This document shows, piece by piece, positions 46,037 through 56,954 of a stretch of DNA of 64,000 bases. The notes under the pieces were generated by a model. It had not been told where the DNA came from and did not search any database. It saw nothing but the letters and a program-made list of their open reading frames with translations. The first letter of the stretch is position 1. Each line of letters begins with the position of its first letter. The stretch comes from Chryseobacterium tructae (lineage in GTDB: Bacteria; Bacteroidota; Bacteroidia; Flavobacteriales; Weeksellaceae), in the NCBI RefSeq assembly GCF_030409875.1, contig NZ_JAUFQR010000001.1, positions 744,001 through 808,000 of the forward strand, written 5' to 3'. Made by a program: the position numbers and the translations under genes.

Positions 46037-47056
46037 TTATTTTATGCTTTTAGAAAGATCAAGCATCGCCTCAATGGGTTTCAATGCTTTTACTCTTAAG
46101 TCTTCGTCGATAAGAATTTCAGGAAGTTCGTATTTCATACACAAATACAGTTTTTCCATTGTATTACGCTTCATGTAGAAACATTCAGAGCAATTACAGC
46201 TTTCGTCAAAAACTAATGCCGGAATCAATTCTTTATGAGGTGCGCGTTTTCTCATTTCGTGAAGAATTCCTTCTTCTGTTGCAATGATGAACTTTTGGCA
46301 ATCATCTTTTTCCACAAAGTTTAAAAGAGCAGATGTAGAACCAATAAAGTGAGCTAATTTTAAAACGGCTTCTTCACTTTCCGGGTGTGCAATCATTTTC
46401 GCATCCGGATTATCTGCAAGCTGCTTTGCAATTCTCTCCATAGAAAATGCTTCGTGTACTATACAGCTTCCGTCCCAAAGGATCATATCACGACCTGTCT
46501 TTTTAGATAAATACCTTCCCAGGTTTTTGTCCGGTGCGAAAATAATAGGTCTGTCTTTTGGAAGGGCTTCAATAACTGTTTCAGCATTGGAACTTGTTAC
46601 AATGATATCACTTTCTGCCTTTGTTTCTGCATTACAGTTAATGTAAGTGGCAATTAAAGCATCAGGATGTTGTTCACGCATTTTTCTTAGCCCTTCCCCT
46701 GAACATCCGTCTGCCAGAGAGCATCCAGCCATTGTATCAGGTAAAACTACTTTTTTAGTTGGGTTAAGAATTTTTGCTGCTTCAGCCATGAAATGTACTC
46801 CGCAGAATACGATCATATCAGCATTTGTTTCCTTTGCCTGTCTTGCCAATTGTAGAGAATCTCCAAGGAAATCAGCAATGTCCTGAATTTCTCCGGGTTG
46901 GTAATAATGTGCTAGGATTACAGCGTTTTTCTCTTCCTTAAGCTTCAGAATGGCTTTTACCAATTCTTCTCCCTGAGGAATGGCTATATCTTTTATATCC
47001 AAAAATCCTTTTACAGGAATTGCAGATTTAGCTTTTTCTAATGTTTCGGTACTCAT
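46037..47056 (-). CDS. nadA: Quinolinate synthase
   Basis: NadA condenses iminoaspartate with dihydroxyacetone phosphate to quinolinate in NAD synthesis, using a [4Fe-4S] cluster. The N-terminal part includes NAVILAHYYQPGEIQDIADF. Cluster and substrate residues lie in MAGCSLADGCSGEGL and near DESCNCSECFYMKRNTMEKL. At 339 residues it is full length. It lies about 108 bases downstream of gmk on the same strand; the gap contains short direct repeats of AGAAGTTAGAT. It shares a terminator with the peptide cluster. Confidence 0.94.
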   Translation of the reverse strand: MSTETLEKAKSAIPVKGFLDIKDIAIPQGEELVKAILKLKEEKNAVILAHYYQPGEIQDIADFLGDSLQLARQAKETNADMIVFCGVHFMAEAAKILNPTKKVVLPDTMAGCSLADGCSGEGLRKMREQHPDALIATYINCNAETKAESDIIVTSSNAETVIEALPKDRPIIFAPDKNLGRYLSKKTGRDMILWDGSCIVHEAFSMERIAKQLADNPDAKMIAHPESEEAVLKLAHFIGSTSALLNFVEKDDCQKFIIATEEGILHEMRKRAPHKELIPALVFDESCNCSECFYMKRNTMEKLYLCMKYELPEILIDEDLRVKALKPIEAMLDLSKSIK

Positions 47057-47163
47057 ATCAACCTCAATGTTTTTTATTATCAGAAGTTAGATGTTAGAAA
47101 TTAGAAGTTAGATTTGGATGAAAGTATACTGCTTTCATCTTCTGACCCCCTACCTTCCAGCCA

Positions 47164-47727
47164 TTAATTATTGATAAAACTTTTTATTAAACTTTCTATT
47201 TCTTTTTTAGCTTCATCAAGATCGGAATTGATTACGATCCTGTCAAATTCGCTGGCGTAAGACATTTCTTCTTCAGCTTTTTCAACACGGGTTTTGATGG
47301 TTTCTGCATCGTCCGTATTTCTTGAAATCAATCTTCGTTCCAGTTCTTCAATGGAAGGCGGTTCTATAAAAATAGACAATGCCTTTTCTCCAAAGTATTT
47401 TTTCAGGGAAATTCCACCTTTAACGTCTACATCAAAAATAACAACTTTTCCCTGATTCCAGATCTTTTCTACTTCAGATTTTAAAGTTCCGTAATATTTA
47501 TCAGTGTATACTTCTTCATATTCTACAAAAGCATCTTCCGAAATTTTTTGTCTGAATTCATCAGGTGATAAAAAATGGTAGTCTACTGCATGTACTTCAC
47601 TTCCTCTTGGCTGTCTTGTAGTGCAAGAGATTGAAAATTCCAGTTCCGGGAACGTTTCAAGGGAATGTTTTACCAATGTAGTTTTTCCGCTTCCAGACGG
47701 CGCTGAAAATATAATTACTTTATCCAT
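47164..47727 (-). CDS. gmk: Guanylate kinase
   Basis: Gmk phosphorylates GMP to GDP with ATP. The P-loop is IIFSAPSGSGKTTLVKHSL at the N-terminus. FSISCTTRQPRGSEVHAVDY is the GMP-binding region and VIFDVDVKGGISLKKYFG the following core. The lid segment with conserved Arg (LERRLISRNTDDAETIKTRV) is present. At 187 residues it is normal. It lies downstream of yicC, a common Bacteroidota arrangement, with a 68-base gap. Confidence 0.96.
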   Translation of the reverse strand: MDKVIIFSAPSGSGKTTLVKHSLETFPELEFSISCTTRQPRGSEVHAVDYHFLSPDEFRQKISEDAFVEYEEVYTDKYYGTLKSEVEKIWNQGKVVIFDVDVKGGISLKKYFGEKALSIFIEPPSIEELERRLISRNTDDAETIKTRVEKAEEEMSYASEFDRIVINSDLDEAKKEIESLIKSFINN

Positions 47728-47795
47728 TTAGATTTGAGATTTTTAGACAGGAGATAGGGAGACAAGTCTCTCATCATTGTCTATAGGTCTATGGT

Positions 47796-48653
47796 CTATA
47801 ATACGTTTAACGTTTGTTCTTTAATTTTCTCCAAATCATCCTTCATTTTCACAACCAGTTTCTGAATTTCGGCGTGATTGGCTTTAGAACCTAATGTATT
47901 GATCTCTCTTCCGATTTCCTGAGAGATAAACCCCAGTTTTTTACCGTTGAAAGATTCATTATCCATTACTTCTTTATAATATTTCAAATGCTGAGTAAGT
48001 CTTACCTTTTCTTCTGAAATATCCAGCTTTTCTGTAAAGTAAGCCATTTCCTGGTAGAAACGGGTTTCATCTACATTTTCGAATTCTTTCAAAGTTTTTT
48101 GGTAGCGTTCTTTTACACTTACGATTCTTTCTTCTTCAAAAGGAATCACTTCACCCAGATATTGATCAATGTTTTGAATATTTCTGTTGAGTTCTTCATG
48201 TAAAATGCCCCCTTCCGTTTTTCTGAATTCTTCGAATCTGTCTACTGCAGCATTAACGATTTTTGCCAATGCTTCCCATTCGCCTTCTGCAAGTTCATCA
48301 GGTCTTGAGGTGATAGCATCAGGAAGTCGAACGGCCATTTTAAGATATTCGAAATTAGGGCCATCAGATGCAATATTTTTAAGTTCATTGATGTATGAAT
48401 CAATTAAACCTTTATTGATTTTTACATCATTAGATTCTTCAAGATTTTCAATATTGACATAACAGTCAACTTTTCCACGGATAATTCTATCGTTAAGAAT
48501 TTTTCTGATCTCAAATTCTTTTTCTTTATAACGTAAAGGAATTTTGATATTTAAATCAAAGCTCTTGCTGTTCAGTGATTTAATATCTATTGTTATTTTT
48601 TTTCCTTCAAAAACACCTTCGGCTCTACCGAAGCCAGTCATTGATAAAATCAT
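47796..48653 (-). CDS. YicC-family endoribonuclease
   Basis: A 285-residue protein of the YicC family, members of which degrade small RNAs in E. coli. The start MILSMTGFGRAEGVFEGKKI is the conserved YicC N-terminus. The C-terminal DUF1732 block ends FISQEIGREINTLGSKANHA, then VVKMKDDLEKIKEQTLNVL, both conserved. It heads a likely yicC-gmk operon and is divergent from miaA. Family assignment is confident; targets in this organism are unknown. Confidence 0.9.
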   Translation of the reverse strand: MILSMTGFGRAEGVFEGKKITIDIKSLNSKSFDLNIKIPLRYKEKEFEIRKILNDRIIRGKVDCYVNIENLEESNDVKINKGLIDSYINELKNIASDGPNFEYLKMAVRLPDAITSRPDELAEGEWEALAKIVNAAVDRFEEFRKTEGGILHEELNRNIQNIDQYLGEVIPFEEERIVSVKERYQKTLKEFENVDETRFYQEMAYFTEKLDISEEKVRLTQHLKYYKEVMDNESFNGKKLGFISQEIGREINTLGSKANHAEIQKLVVKMKDDLEKIKEQTLNVL

Positions 48654-48748
48654 AGTTTTTTATTGTTCTACAAAGATAAACATTTAAATTAGCACAGTGA
48701 AATCTGTAAAAGATTCTATTTTACAGATAAAATAATGAATGTGCACCG

Positions 48749-49663
48749 ATGAAAAATCTGATATCTGTAGTAGGACCCACCGGAATAGGGAAGACAAAAC
48801 TGGCAATTGATCTGGCAAAACATTTCAATACCGAAATTATTTCCTGTGATTCCAGACAGTTTTTCAAGGAAATGAAAATAGGAACGGCAGCTCCCTCTGA
48901 AGAAGAATTAGCTGAAGCACCTCATCATTTTATCGGAAACCTTTCCGTAGAAGAATACTATTCTATTGGGCAATACGAAGAAGATGCTCTGAAGAAACTC
49001 AATGAACTTTTTCAAAATCATAACACCGTCATTCTTGTGGGGGGAAGTATGATGTACGAAAAAGCTGTGATTGAAGGATTAAATGATCTCCCAGAAGCAG
49101 ATGCTGAAAATCAGGAGAAACTTCAGAATATGATGGAAGGGGAAGGAATTGAAAAACTTCAGGAAATTTTAAAGGAATTAGATCCCGAATATTTTGAAGT
49201 AGTAGACATTCACAATCATCGAAGACTTTTACGTGCCATTGATGTGATCTGGCAAACCAATAAAAAATATTCTGAACAGATTGCTGTTTCCCAAGATTCC
49301 AGAGATTTTAACGTCATCAGAATTGGAATTGAAGCTCCAAGGGAAGAATTATATGATAGAATCAATCGCCGGGTTGATATGATGATGGAAAAAGGGCTTT
49401 TGGATGAGGTAAAAGGGTTGGAAAAATTCAAAGGATTAACTGCATTGAATACGGTTGGCTATGCGGAACTATTCAAATATTTTGATGGCGAATGGGATTT
49501 CGATTTTGCCATTTCTGAGATTAAAAAGAATAGCCGGAGATATGCTAAACGACAGCTGACTTGGTATCGAAAGGCAGACGATATTCATTATTTGCAGTTG
49601 GGATATTCACAACAGGATTATGATAATCTGATTCTTTGGATTACTGAACAGTTTCAGAAATAA
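48749..49663 (+). CDS. miaA: tRNA dimethylallyltransferase
   Basis: MiaA adds a dimethylallyl group to A37 of tRNAs that read U-starting codons. The P-loop ISVVGPTGIGKTKLAIDLAK starts the protein. Conserved Asp and tRNA-binding segments follow: CDSRQFFKEMKIGTAAPSEE, ILVGGSMMYEKAVIEGLNDL and the C-terminal KNSRRYAKRQLTWYRK. At 304 residues it matches the family. It is divergent from yicC and followed by a 168-base gap containing the oprM terminator. Confidence 0.95.
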   Translation: MKNLISVVGPTGIGKTKLAIDLAKHFNTEIISCDSRQFFKEMKIGTAAPSEEELAEAPHHFIGNLSVEEYYSIGQYEEDALKKLNELFQNHNTVILVGGSMMYEKAVIEGLNDLPEADAENQEKLQNMMEGEGIEKLQEILKELDPEYFEVVDIHNHRRLLRAIDVIWQTNKKYSEQIAVSQDSRDFNVIRIGIEAPREELYDRINRRVDMMMEKGLLDEVKGLEKFKGLTALNTVGYAELFKYFDGEWDFDFAISEIKKNSRRYAKRQLTWYRKADDIHYLQLGYSQQDYDNLILWITEQFQK

Positions 49664-49779
49664 TTTTTCCATTTTAAAAATATAAGTTGAGACTCTTACG
49701 GAATGAAAAAACAATGATTCTGTTTGTCATTCTGATGAAGTAGAAACTTCATTTTTTGTTTTATAAATTAATAAAAACA

Positions 49780-49812
49780 AAAAATGCGATCCATAAAGAA
49801 CCGCATTATAAA
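49780..49812 (-). terminator. Terminator of the RND efflux operon
   Basis: The minus strand has AATGCG, a 13-base loop and CGCATT, followed by TTTTTGTTTTT. It lies just past the restored outer-membrane factor stop. Confidence 0.6.
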
Positions 49813-49831
49813 ACAATATAAATTAAATTTA

Positions 49832-51243
49832 CTACTTCCAACCGCCTCCCAGCGCTCTGTATAAATCTACAATGCTGCTTAATCTCTGTCTTTAATGGAA
49901 GCTAGATTCAGCTCTGCCTGAAGTGAATTTCCTTGTGCGCTAATGACCTCAAGATAATTGGCTGAACCTCCTCTGTAAAGAAGTTGTGCACTTTTAATTC
50001 CATCTTTCAATGTGGTGGATTGCTCAGCTGCTTTTTGTTCCTGAATTTTTAAATTTTCATTGGAAACCAAAGCATCAGAAACTTCACCTACGGCATTCAA
50101 TACAGATTGACGGAATGCCAGTACATTTTTCTCTCTTTGAATTTTAGCGACTTCAAAATCCGTCTTCAATTGTCTTTTCTGAAAAATAGGCTGAGTAATT
50201 CCTCCTAATACAGATCCAAATAATGAGGCCGGAATCTGAAACCAGTTATCAAATTTAAATGAATTGACCCCACCATTGGCTGTAATCTTTAGTGCAGGAT
50301 ACATATTGGCTTGGGCTATACCTACCATCGCATTAGATTCCAATAAGACCAATTCTTGTTGGCGTACATCCGGTCTGCGGCTTACCATAGCTGCCGGAAG
50401 ACCTGCCATGATATTCTGAGGTAGGGAAGTATCAGACATTTCCAGCGTTCTGTTTACTTTATTAGGAGTCTCGCCAACCAGAATACTTAAAGCATTTTCC
50501 TGAATAGCAATGTTCTGTTCCAATTGTGAGATCAAAAGTTCAGTGGCTTGTTTCTGAGCATTTGCTTGCTGTACTCCTAAAGAAGTTGTATCGCCACTTT
50601 CCCACATCTTTTGTGTAATCATCAGGGTATTGCTGCTCAATTCCAGATTAGATTTGGCAATAGCTAATTGTTTATCCAGCATCAAAAGATTATAATACCC
50701 TTGAGCAATGGCCGCTACAACCTGCGTTTGAATAGCTTTTGAGCCTTCGTAAGTCTGCAGGTACTGCATTCTTGAAACTTCCTGTTGGTTTTTGATCTTT
50801 CCCCAGATATCAGCTTCCCATGATAAATTAAAAGCTGCGTTATAATCTTCAACATGGCTTTGCCCTAAAAATAGGTTTAAGCTTTGTCCGTTCATGCTGT
50901 TTTTAGATGGCTTTGAAATTTGTGCAGCCACTCCAAAACCAACATCAGGGTATTGCATATACTTTGCCTGTTTCAGTTTTTCCTGTGAAGAAGCTACTTG
51001 TTTTAAGGCAATTTGTAGGTCATAATTATTTTTAATTCCTTTTTCAATCAATCCCTGTAAAATAGGATCATTGAAAAATTGTTTCCATTCCAGGTTGGCA
51101 ATGCTTGCTGTATCCGCAGTAGCTGTGTACTGAAACTTTTCCGGAATTGGGAGATCCGGTTCTGTGTATGCCAGTTTTGAGACACACGAAACAGACCCTA
51201 AGGCTATGGCGAATGTTAATATAATATTTTTTAGTCTTTTCAT
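49832..51243 (-). CDS. Efflux outer-membrane factor (OprM/NodT type), frame broken at 3' end
   Basis: The TolC-like exit channel of a tripartite RND pump. A lipoprotein signal (AIALGSVSCVSKLAY, Cys about 20) anchors it. Two repeats of long amphipathic helices and short strands follow, e.g. NLEWKQFFNDPILQGLIEKG and AMVSRRPDVRQQELVLLESN. The frame stops early at 49879 (ASIKDRD); one missing base around 49879-49885 restores LSSIVDLYRALGGGWK, the usual family ending, to a stop at 49832 and 470 residues. Third gene of the operon, after a 353-base gap that is unusually long. Confidence 0.9.
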
Positions 51244-51596
51244 AGTTTTTGTTTAATAAACTTTAATGAAGTAGAAAACTTTGAGGAATACCTATGATTA
51301 TAGAATGACACTAATGTTTATAATGGTATTGATATGGAAAGTCAAGAGTTTTCAAAACATCTATGTATTTCCTATATTCAGCTTTTTTCACCTTAAAATG
51401 GCTCGGTGCTGAAAGCTTTTGTATTCCTCAATAGTTTATATAATTTTATTTTACCACAAATGACACAGATGCTTTGGAATGAGAAAATCAACGATTTTCA
51501 AAAACTTATGTGAACTTCTTATGTAGTATACTTTTAACTAAAATCACTTAAGTGTTTCAATTCTTTTGTGTCTTATAAATCTCTATTTTGTGTCAT
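51244..51596. other. 353-base gap inside the efflux operon
   Basis: No gene is seen. The right half contains degenerate copies of an intergenic motif (ACCACAAATGACACAGATG; AACTTATGTGAACTTCTTATG; TTTTGTGTC...TTTTGTGTCATTTAATT) that also appears at 3.5 kb and 58 kb. It looks like inserted REP-like DNA. Confidence 0.5.
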
Positions 51597-54500
51597 TTAA
51601 TTAATAGTGGAAGCTAAAAGCTCTTCTTCCATTTGTTTTTTCAGAAGTCTTTTCTTCTTTTTACTTGGCATTTTTTCATGCAGGTATTGGAAAACAACAT
51701 ACATTACCGGGATAATGAATATTCCAAATATTACTCCTGTAAGCATTCCTCCTACTGTACTGTAACCGATAGAATGGTTTCCTTTTGCGGAAGCTCCCTG
51801 CGTCCATACCAATGGAAGCATACCTACGATGAAAGCAAATGAAGTCATCAGGATCGGTCTCAAACGTAATCTTGAAGCCTGAAGTGCTGATTCAATCAAT
51901 GATCTTCCGGCTTTTCTTCTCTGTACAGCAAATTCCACGATCAGAATGGCATTTTTGGCCAATAATCCGACGAGCATGATTAATCCAACTTGTACATAGA
52001 TATTGTTATCAATTCCTGCCAGTCCTGTGAAAGCAAATACTCCGAATATTCCTGTTGGAATGGTCAGGATAATGGCAAATGGAAGAATATAACTTTCATA
52101 TTGAGCAGCCAACAGGAAGTAAACGAATAAGATACTTAATAAGAAAATAAAAGTAGTTTGTCCTCCTGTTTTGATCTCTTCACGTGTAATACCTGTCCAT
52201 TCATATCCATAACCTCTAGGAAGAGATTTCTGTGCAACTTCTTCAACAGCTTTAATAGCATCTCCGGTACTGTATCCAGGCTTTGGAGTTCCATTAATCG
52301 TTACGGCGTTGAACAGGTTATTTCTAGTCACAGTTTCCGGTCCGAATGTTCTTTTTAAGGTAACCAATGTTTTAGCAGGAACCATTTCTCCTGATTTGTT
52401 TTTCACATAGATTCCTTCCAAAGAGTTAATATCTGTACGATAAGGAATATCTGCCTGAGCCATCACTCTGTAGTATTTTCCGAATCTGTTGAAATCCGAA
52501 ACAAAGCTACTTCCGTAATAAATCTGCATGGTTTGCATTAATTCAGTTACGGAGACTCCTAGCTGATTGGCTTTATCAGTATCTACATCAATAGTATATT
52601 GTGGATTTCCTGCTGCATATGTTGTAAAGGCAAAGGCAATCTCCGGACGTTTCATCAATTCACCAATGAATTGTTGAGTAGTTGTTCCCAATTGTTCAAA
52701 AGAACCATTGGTTTTGTCCTGCAACATAAATTCAAAACCGGAAACGTTACCAAATCCCTGGATTGTTGGGAAGTTAAAGAAGAATGCATTGGCATCTTTT
52801 ACTTGACTTACTTTCCCTGTTAATGCAGCTGCAATTTGATCCGGATCTTTCATATCTCCACGTTGATCATAATCTTTAAGTTTAATGAAACCCGCAGAAT
52901 AAGGAGAAGCATTGGCATTACTGATAAAGTTCATCCCATCGGCTACCCAAAGGTGATTGGTTGCTTTCTCCATTAATGATTTTATCAATTTGTTCCGTTG
53001 CTCTGTGTGTTCTTTCCAATGAACTTCCCGGAGGAGTATTAACGGCATATAATACGAAGCCTTGGTCTTCTGTTGGAATAAATCCGGAAGGCGCTTTTTT
53101 AATCATGAAGATACTTGCTGCCGTTATCAGAACAAGACCTCCAATGGCTACCCACTTATTTTTGATTAAAAACTTTAGGCTATAAATATACTTTTTGGTC
53201 ATGTTATTGAAGCTGGCATTAAATGCATTGAAAAATCGAGCTCCAAAACCTTTTTTTTGACCATGTTCACCGTGTTCTCCCTGAGGATCATTCAGGAAAA
53301 GAGCACATAATGCAGGACTTAATGTTAAAGCGTTCACTGCAGAAATCATAATAGCAATTGCCAATGTAAAGGCAAATTGTCTGTAGAAAACTCCTGCGGG
53401 TCCTTGCATAAACCCAACCGGAATAAATACAGCACACATCACCAATGTAATTGAAATAATAGCTCCTGAGATTTCACTCATAGAGTTCATGGTGGCATGT
53501 TCTACAGGCATTCCTGTTTGTTCCATTTTGGAATGGACAGCTTCTACTACGACAATAGCATCATCTACTACAATACCAATGGCGAGTACCAATGCAAATA
53601 AGGTAAGCATGTTGATACTAAAACCAAATAACTGAAGGAAGAAGAAAGTACCAATAATGGCAACAGGTACTGCAATCGCTGGGATTAAAGTAGATCTGAA
53701 ATCCTGAAGAAAGATAAATACTACGATAAATACCAAAATAAATGCAATCACTAATGTTTCCACTACCTGGTGGATAGAAGCATCAAGGAAATCCTTGGAA
53801 TTATACATGATAATTGGCTTCACTCCTTTAGGCAGGGTAGTGCTGAACTGATCTACCTGCTTTTCAATCTCAGTCAGGATCTCATTGGCATTAGAGCCGG
53901 CAGTTTGTAAAATGGCGAACCCGGCAACAGGTTTTCCATCTACTCTGTTTGTTGCTGTATAGGTATAAGAACCAAATTCTACTCTTGCAACATCTTTTAA
54001 TCTTAAGAATGAGCCATCACTATTTGCTTTAATGGCAATGCTTTCGTAATCTTCGCCTTTGTTTAGCTTTCCTTTATATTTAAGGATATACTCATAAGTT
54101 TCCTTACTTCCCTGCCCAAGACGTCCCGGAGCTGCTTCAAGGTTGTGGTCTTTGATGGCATTCAGAACTTCCTGTGGAGAAAGGTTGTTGGCAGCCAAGC
54201 GATCCGGTTTTAGCCAAATTCTCATGGAATAATCTCTTGTTCCGAAAACTTGAGCCTGAGCAACCCCAGGGATACGCTGGATTTGTGGAATTACATTGAT
54301 CTTAAGGTAATTTTGTAAGAAAAGTTCATCATATTGTTTTGGATCATCACTGGATAAACCCATAAACATAATCATACTATTCTGAACTTTCTGCGTTGAA
54401 ATTCCGGCTTGTACTACTTCCTGAGGAAGCTGACTCATTGCTTTTGATACACGGTTTTGAACGTTTACTGCAGCATTATCAGGATCAGATCCTTGTTTAA

Positions 54501-54780
54501 AGAAAACGCTCAGGGTCATGGTACCGTCATTACTGGAGTTGGAAGTCATGTAGGTCATGTTTTCAACCCCGTTCACCGCTTCCTCAATAGGGGTTGCTAC
54601 AGAACGTGCTACTACTTCAGCATTCGCTCCCGGATAGAAAGCTGTTACCTGAACACTTGGCGGGGCGATATCTGGAAAGAGAGCAATGGGCAAATTAAAG
54701 AGAGACAAGGCTCCCAATAATAAGAGTATTATGGAGATGACCGTTGAAAGTACCGGTCTTTCTATAAATTGTTTTAACAT
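51597..54780 (-). CDS. RND multidrug efflux pump, inner-membrane permease (AcrB type), frame broken
   Basis: The proton-driven trimeric pump of a tripartite exporter (hydrophobe/amphiphile efflux-1 family). The start (MLKQFIERPVLSTVISIILL) is typical. The proton-relay residues are seen in TM4 (GIVVDDAIVVVEAVH, two Asp) and TM10 (GLLAKNAILIVEFAVQRR, Lys). Two large periplasmic loops each carry strand-rich porter domains. The frame changes near 52970-52971; unlike all other breaks in the window it fits an extra base (GG for G), giving DKIINEKATNHLWVADGMNF and 1060 residues. Middle gene of the operon, 38 bases after the adaptor. Confidence 0.94.
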
Positions 54781-54818
54781 AAGAAGTTTATTTTTTTAAG
54801 TCTTCTGTTTCAGAGTAT

Positions 54819-55978
54819 TTACAAAGGTTTTGCTCTCAATAAACTGTCTGAAGAAATAGCTTTAGGTCTGATAGAAACACCATCTTTCAGGCTTCCGATT
54901 CCGGTATAGACAATTTTTTCTCCTGGTGAAAGTCCTTCAGAAATAAAATAATAGCTGTCTGTCTTTCCAGAAATTTTGATCGGTTTTCCGGTTACTTTCT
55001 TATCCTTATCCATTACATAGACATACGTTTTGTCTTGAATTTCGAAAGTAGATTCTTGTGGAATTACCACTGCATTTGAAATCAGTTGTGGCATACGCAC
55101 TCTTCCTGTATTTCCGGTTCTCAATGTACCGTTGGTATTAGGGAAAATGGCCCGTACACTGATAGCCCCTGTTGTTTTGTCAAATTGCCCGTCTACGATA
55201 CTCAATCTTCCTTTTTCAGGATAAGTACTGTTGTCAGCAATGATCAAATCTACCATTGGCATATTTTTTAGCTTTTCGTCTAAAGTACCGCCCGGATATT
55301 TATTCTGAAAAGCAATAAAATCGAGTTCACTTAAAGAGAAATAGGCATAAATCTCACTGATGTCTGATAATAAAGTCAATGGATTAGGATCTGTTCTGGA
55401 GATCAAACTTCCTTTTTAAAAGGTATTCTTCCTATGTATCCACTTACTGGTGCAGTGATGGTGGTAAATCCTACATTGATTTTGGCGCTTCCAACAGAAG
55501 CTCTGGCTTGTGCGGCTGCCGCGACAGCAGCTTCATAATTAGCTTTAGCCGTTTTAAGCTGTACATCAGAAACCACTTTTGCAGCTACTAAAGGCTGAAG
55601 CCTGTCAACTTCTACTTTTGCCTTCTGTATATTAGCATTAGCAGCCTGAAGATTGGCCTGAGCCATATTCATCTGTTCACCATAACTTCTTGAGTCTATT
55701 TTAAATAAAGGTTGTCCTGCTCTTACATAAGCGCCTTCCTCTACATAAATTCTATCAAGATATCCATCCACCTGAGATCTTATTTCCACATTGTTCTTTC
55801 CTTCCAAAGCAGTGGGAAATTCCTGATAGGTGGTAGCAGGAGAGGTGATAACGGTATAAACCGGAAGTTCTGGAGCTGGTGGGGCAGTATTGGATCCTTC
55901 TGCAGCTTTAGTGCAGCTCTGTAAAAGAATTATACTTGATATAAGTACAATAAACCTTGTTTTTCCAGGTATGTTCAT
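54819..55978 (-). CDS. RND efflux periplasmic adaptor (membrane-fusion protein), frame broken
   Basis: Links the inner-membrane pump to the outer-membrane channel. A lipoprotein signal (ISSIILLQSCTKAAEG) anchors it. The biotinyl-lipoyl-like domain (VEIRSQVDGYLDRIYVEEGA) is split around a helical hairpin (MNMAQANLQAANANIQKAKV), followed by ITAPVSGYIGRIPF. A missing T in the T-run 55413-55417 (+ strand) breaks the frame; repair joins PFKKGSLISRTDPNPLTLL and gives 386 residues. First gene of the operon; three operator copies lie upstream. Confidence 0.93.
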
Positions 55979-56051
55979 TGTTAGTTTAATTTTTTTAATG
56001 AAGTGTTAGATGTAAGTAATGTTTCTTTTTAATAAATGCTGTTTTTTTTCC

Positions 56052-56062
56052 TAACAGTGTTA
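56052..56062. promoter_or_regulatory. TetR operator copy 1
   Basis: TAACAGTGTTA, a perfect palindrome around a central G, followed by TTAGTTCAAAAAAA as in copy 3. Confidence 0.65.
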
Positions 56063-56187
56063 ATAATTAGTTCAAAAAAAATTACAGAATTTTTAATGTC
56101 CGATCAGATCGATTGTTTCCATAATTGAAATTTTTTTAATGTATTGAAGTATATGAAGATGTGAAGTGTGATGTGTGTTAATTTTGC

Positions 56188-56198
56188 TAACGGTGTTA
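56188..56198. promoter_or_regulatory. TetR operator copy 2
   Basis: TAACGGTGTTA, one symmetric mismatch. Confidence 0.6.
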
Positions 56199-56315
56199 AT
56201 TTTAAAAGAAAAATAAGTACCTTTAACAACCGGATAAAGTAGAGTTTTACATAAATAGTTTTTTATTTTTATCAGGAATCAACTGTGAATGATATTAATT
56301 CAGTGTTAATTTTCC

Positions 56316-56326
56316 TAACGGTGTTA
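56316..56326. promoter_or_regulatory. TetR operator copy 3
   Basis: TAACGGTGTTA, in the duplicated CCTAAC...TTAGTTCAAAAAAA context. Confidence 0.62.
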
Positions 56327-56346
56327 ATTTTTAGTTCAAAAAAATA

Positions 56347-56943
56347 CTATAAAGACTTAATAAAAGACGAAACAGTTTCATCCAAAGTCGATTTATTCAT
56401 AGTAGATGGAATATCTCCTGTGCGCATCATCATAATGGAAATCATTCCATGAACCGCTGAAAATAAAGCGTGAGACATGTGACATGCATTATCCGTATTG
56501 GATCCATTTTTCTCGATAATGTTGTAAGTACATTCGTAAATCAATTCCTGAAATGAAGAAAACTCCTTTTTCATCTGTCCTTTTCCACAACATTGCATTC
56601 CCAGACCAAACATCAGTTGGTAATATTCCTTATTATTAAAAGCAAAGTCCCAGTAAGCATCTACTAAAGCTAGCAGCTGCTCTTCAGGAGTCTTGTATTG
56701 TTGCTGTGCCTTTAATAATTCTATGTGTAACTTGTGGAAGCCATCTAATGAAATCTCAAATAGAATAGCATCCTTGTTTTCGAAATAATCATACACCACC
56801 GGTGCGCTGTATTCAATAGCGTCTGCTATTTTACGCATGGAAAGTGATGCCCAGCCTTCAGACTTAGCCAAAGTGAATGCTGCCTGCAAGATACTTGCAC
56901 GGATAGATTCTTTTTCTCTTTGACGACGTTCATGTAGACCCAT
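56347..56943 (-). CDS. TetR/AcrR-family transcriptional regulator
   Basis: A repressor of about 198 residues starting at ATG 56943 (MGLHERRQREKESIRASILQ). Residues 15-60 form the HTH (AFTLAKSEGWASLSMRKIAD, then YSAPVVYDYFENKDAIL). The C-terminal helical part holds two Cys (GMQCCGKGQ) and would bind the inducer. It sits directly upstream of the efflux genes on the same strand. A perfect TAACAGTGTTA palindrome 13 bases before its start suggests autorepression. Regulation of the pump is inferred from this arrangement. Confidence 0.9.
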   Translation of the reverse strand: MGLHERRQREKESIRASILQAAFTLAKSEGWASLSMRKIADAIEYSAPVVYDYFENKDAILFEISLDGFHKLHIELLKAQQQYKTPEEQLLALVDAYWDFAFNNKEYYQLMFGLGMQCCGKGQMKKEFSSFQELIYECTYNIIEKNGSNTDNACHMSHALFSAVHGMISIMMMRTGDIPSTMNKSTLDETVSSFIKSL

Positions 56944-56954
56944 GATATTCTTTT

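Larger units (their letters stand above)
55979..56346 (-). promoter_or_regulatory. Control region of the efflux operon with three operators
   Basis: The gap between tetR and the adaptor holds three copies of a TAACRGTGTTA site, two of which lie in a shared 31-base duplicated context ending TTAGTTCAAAAAAA. Additional half-sites (TGTGTTAAT at 56174-56183 and CAGTGTTAAT at 56301-56310) lie next to them. Confidence 0.7.

Noticed and set aside
47070..47120. Direct repeat AGAAGTTAGAT between gmk and nadA
   Set aside because: Two short AT-rich copies only; common intergenic filler and not a defined element.
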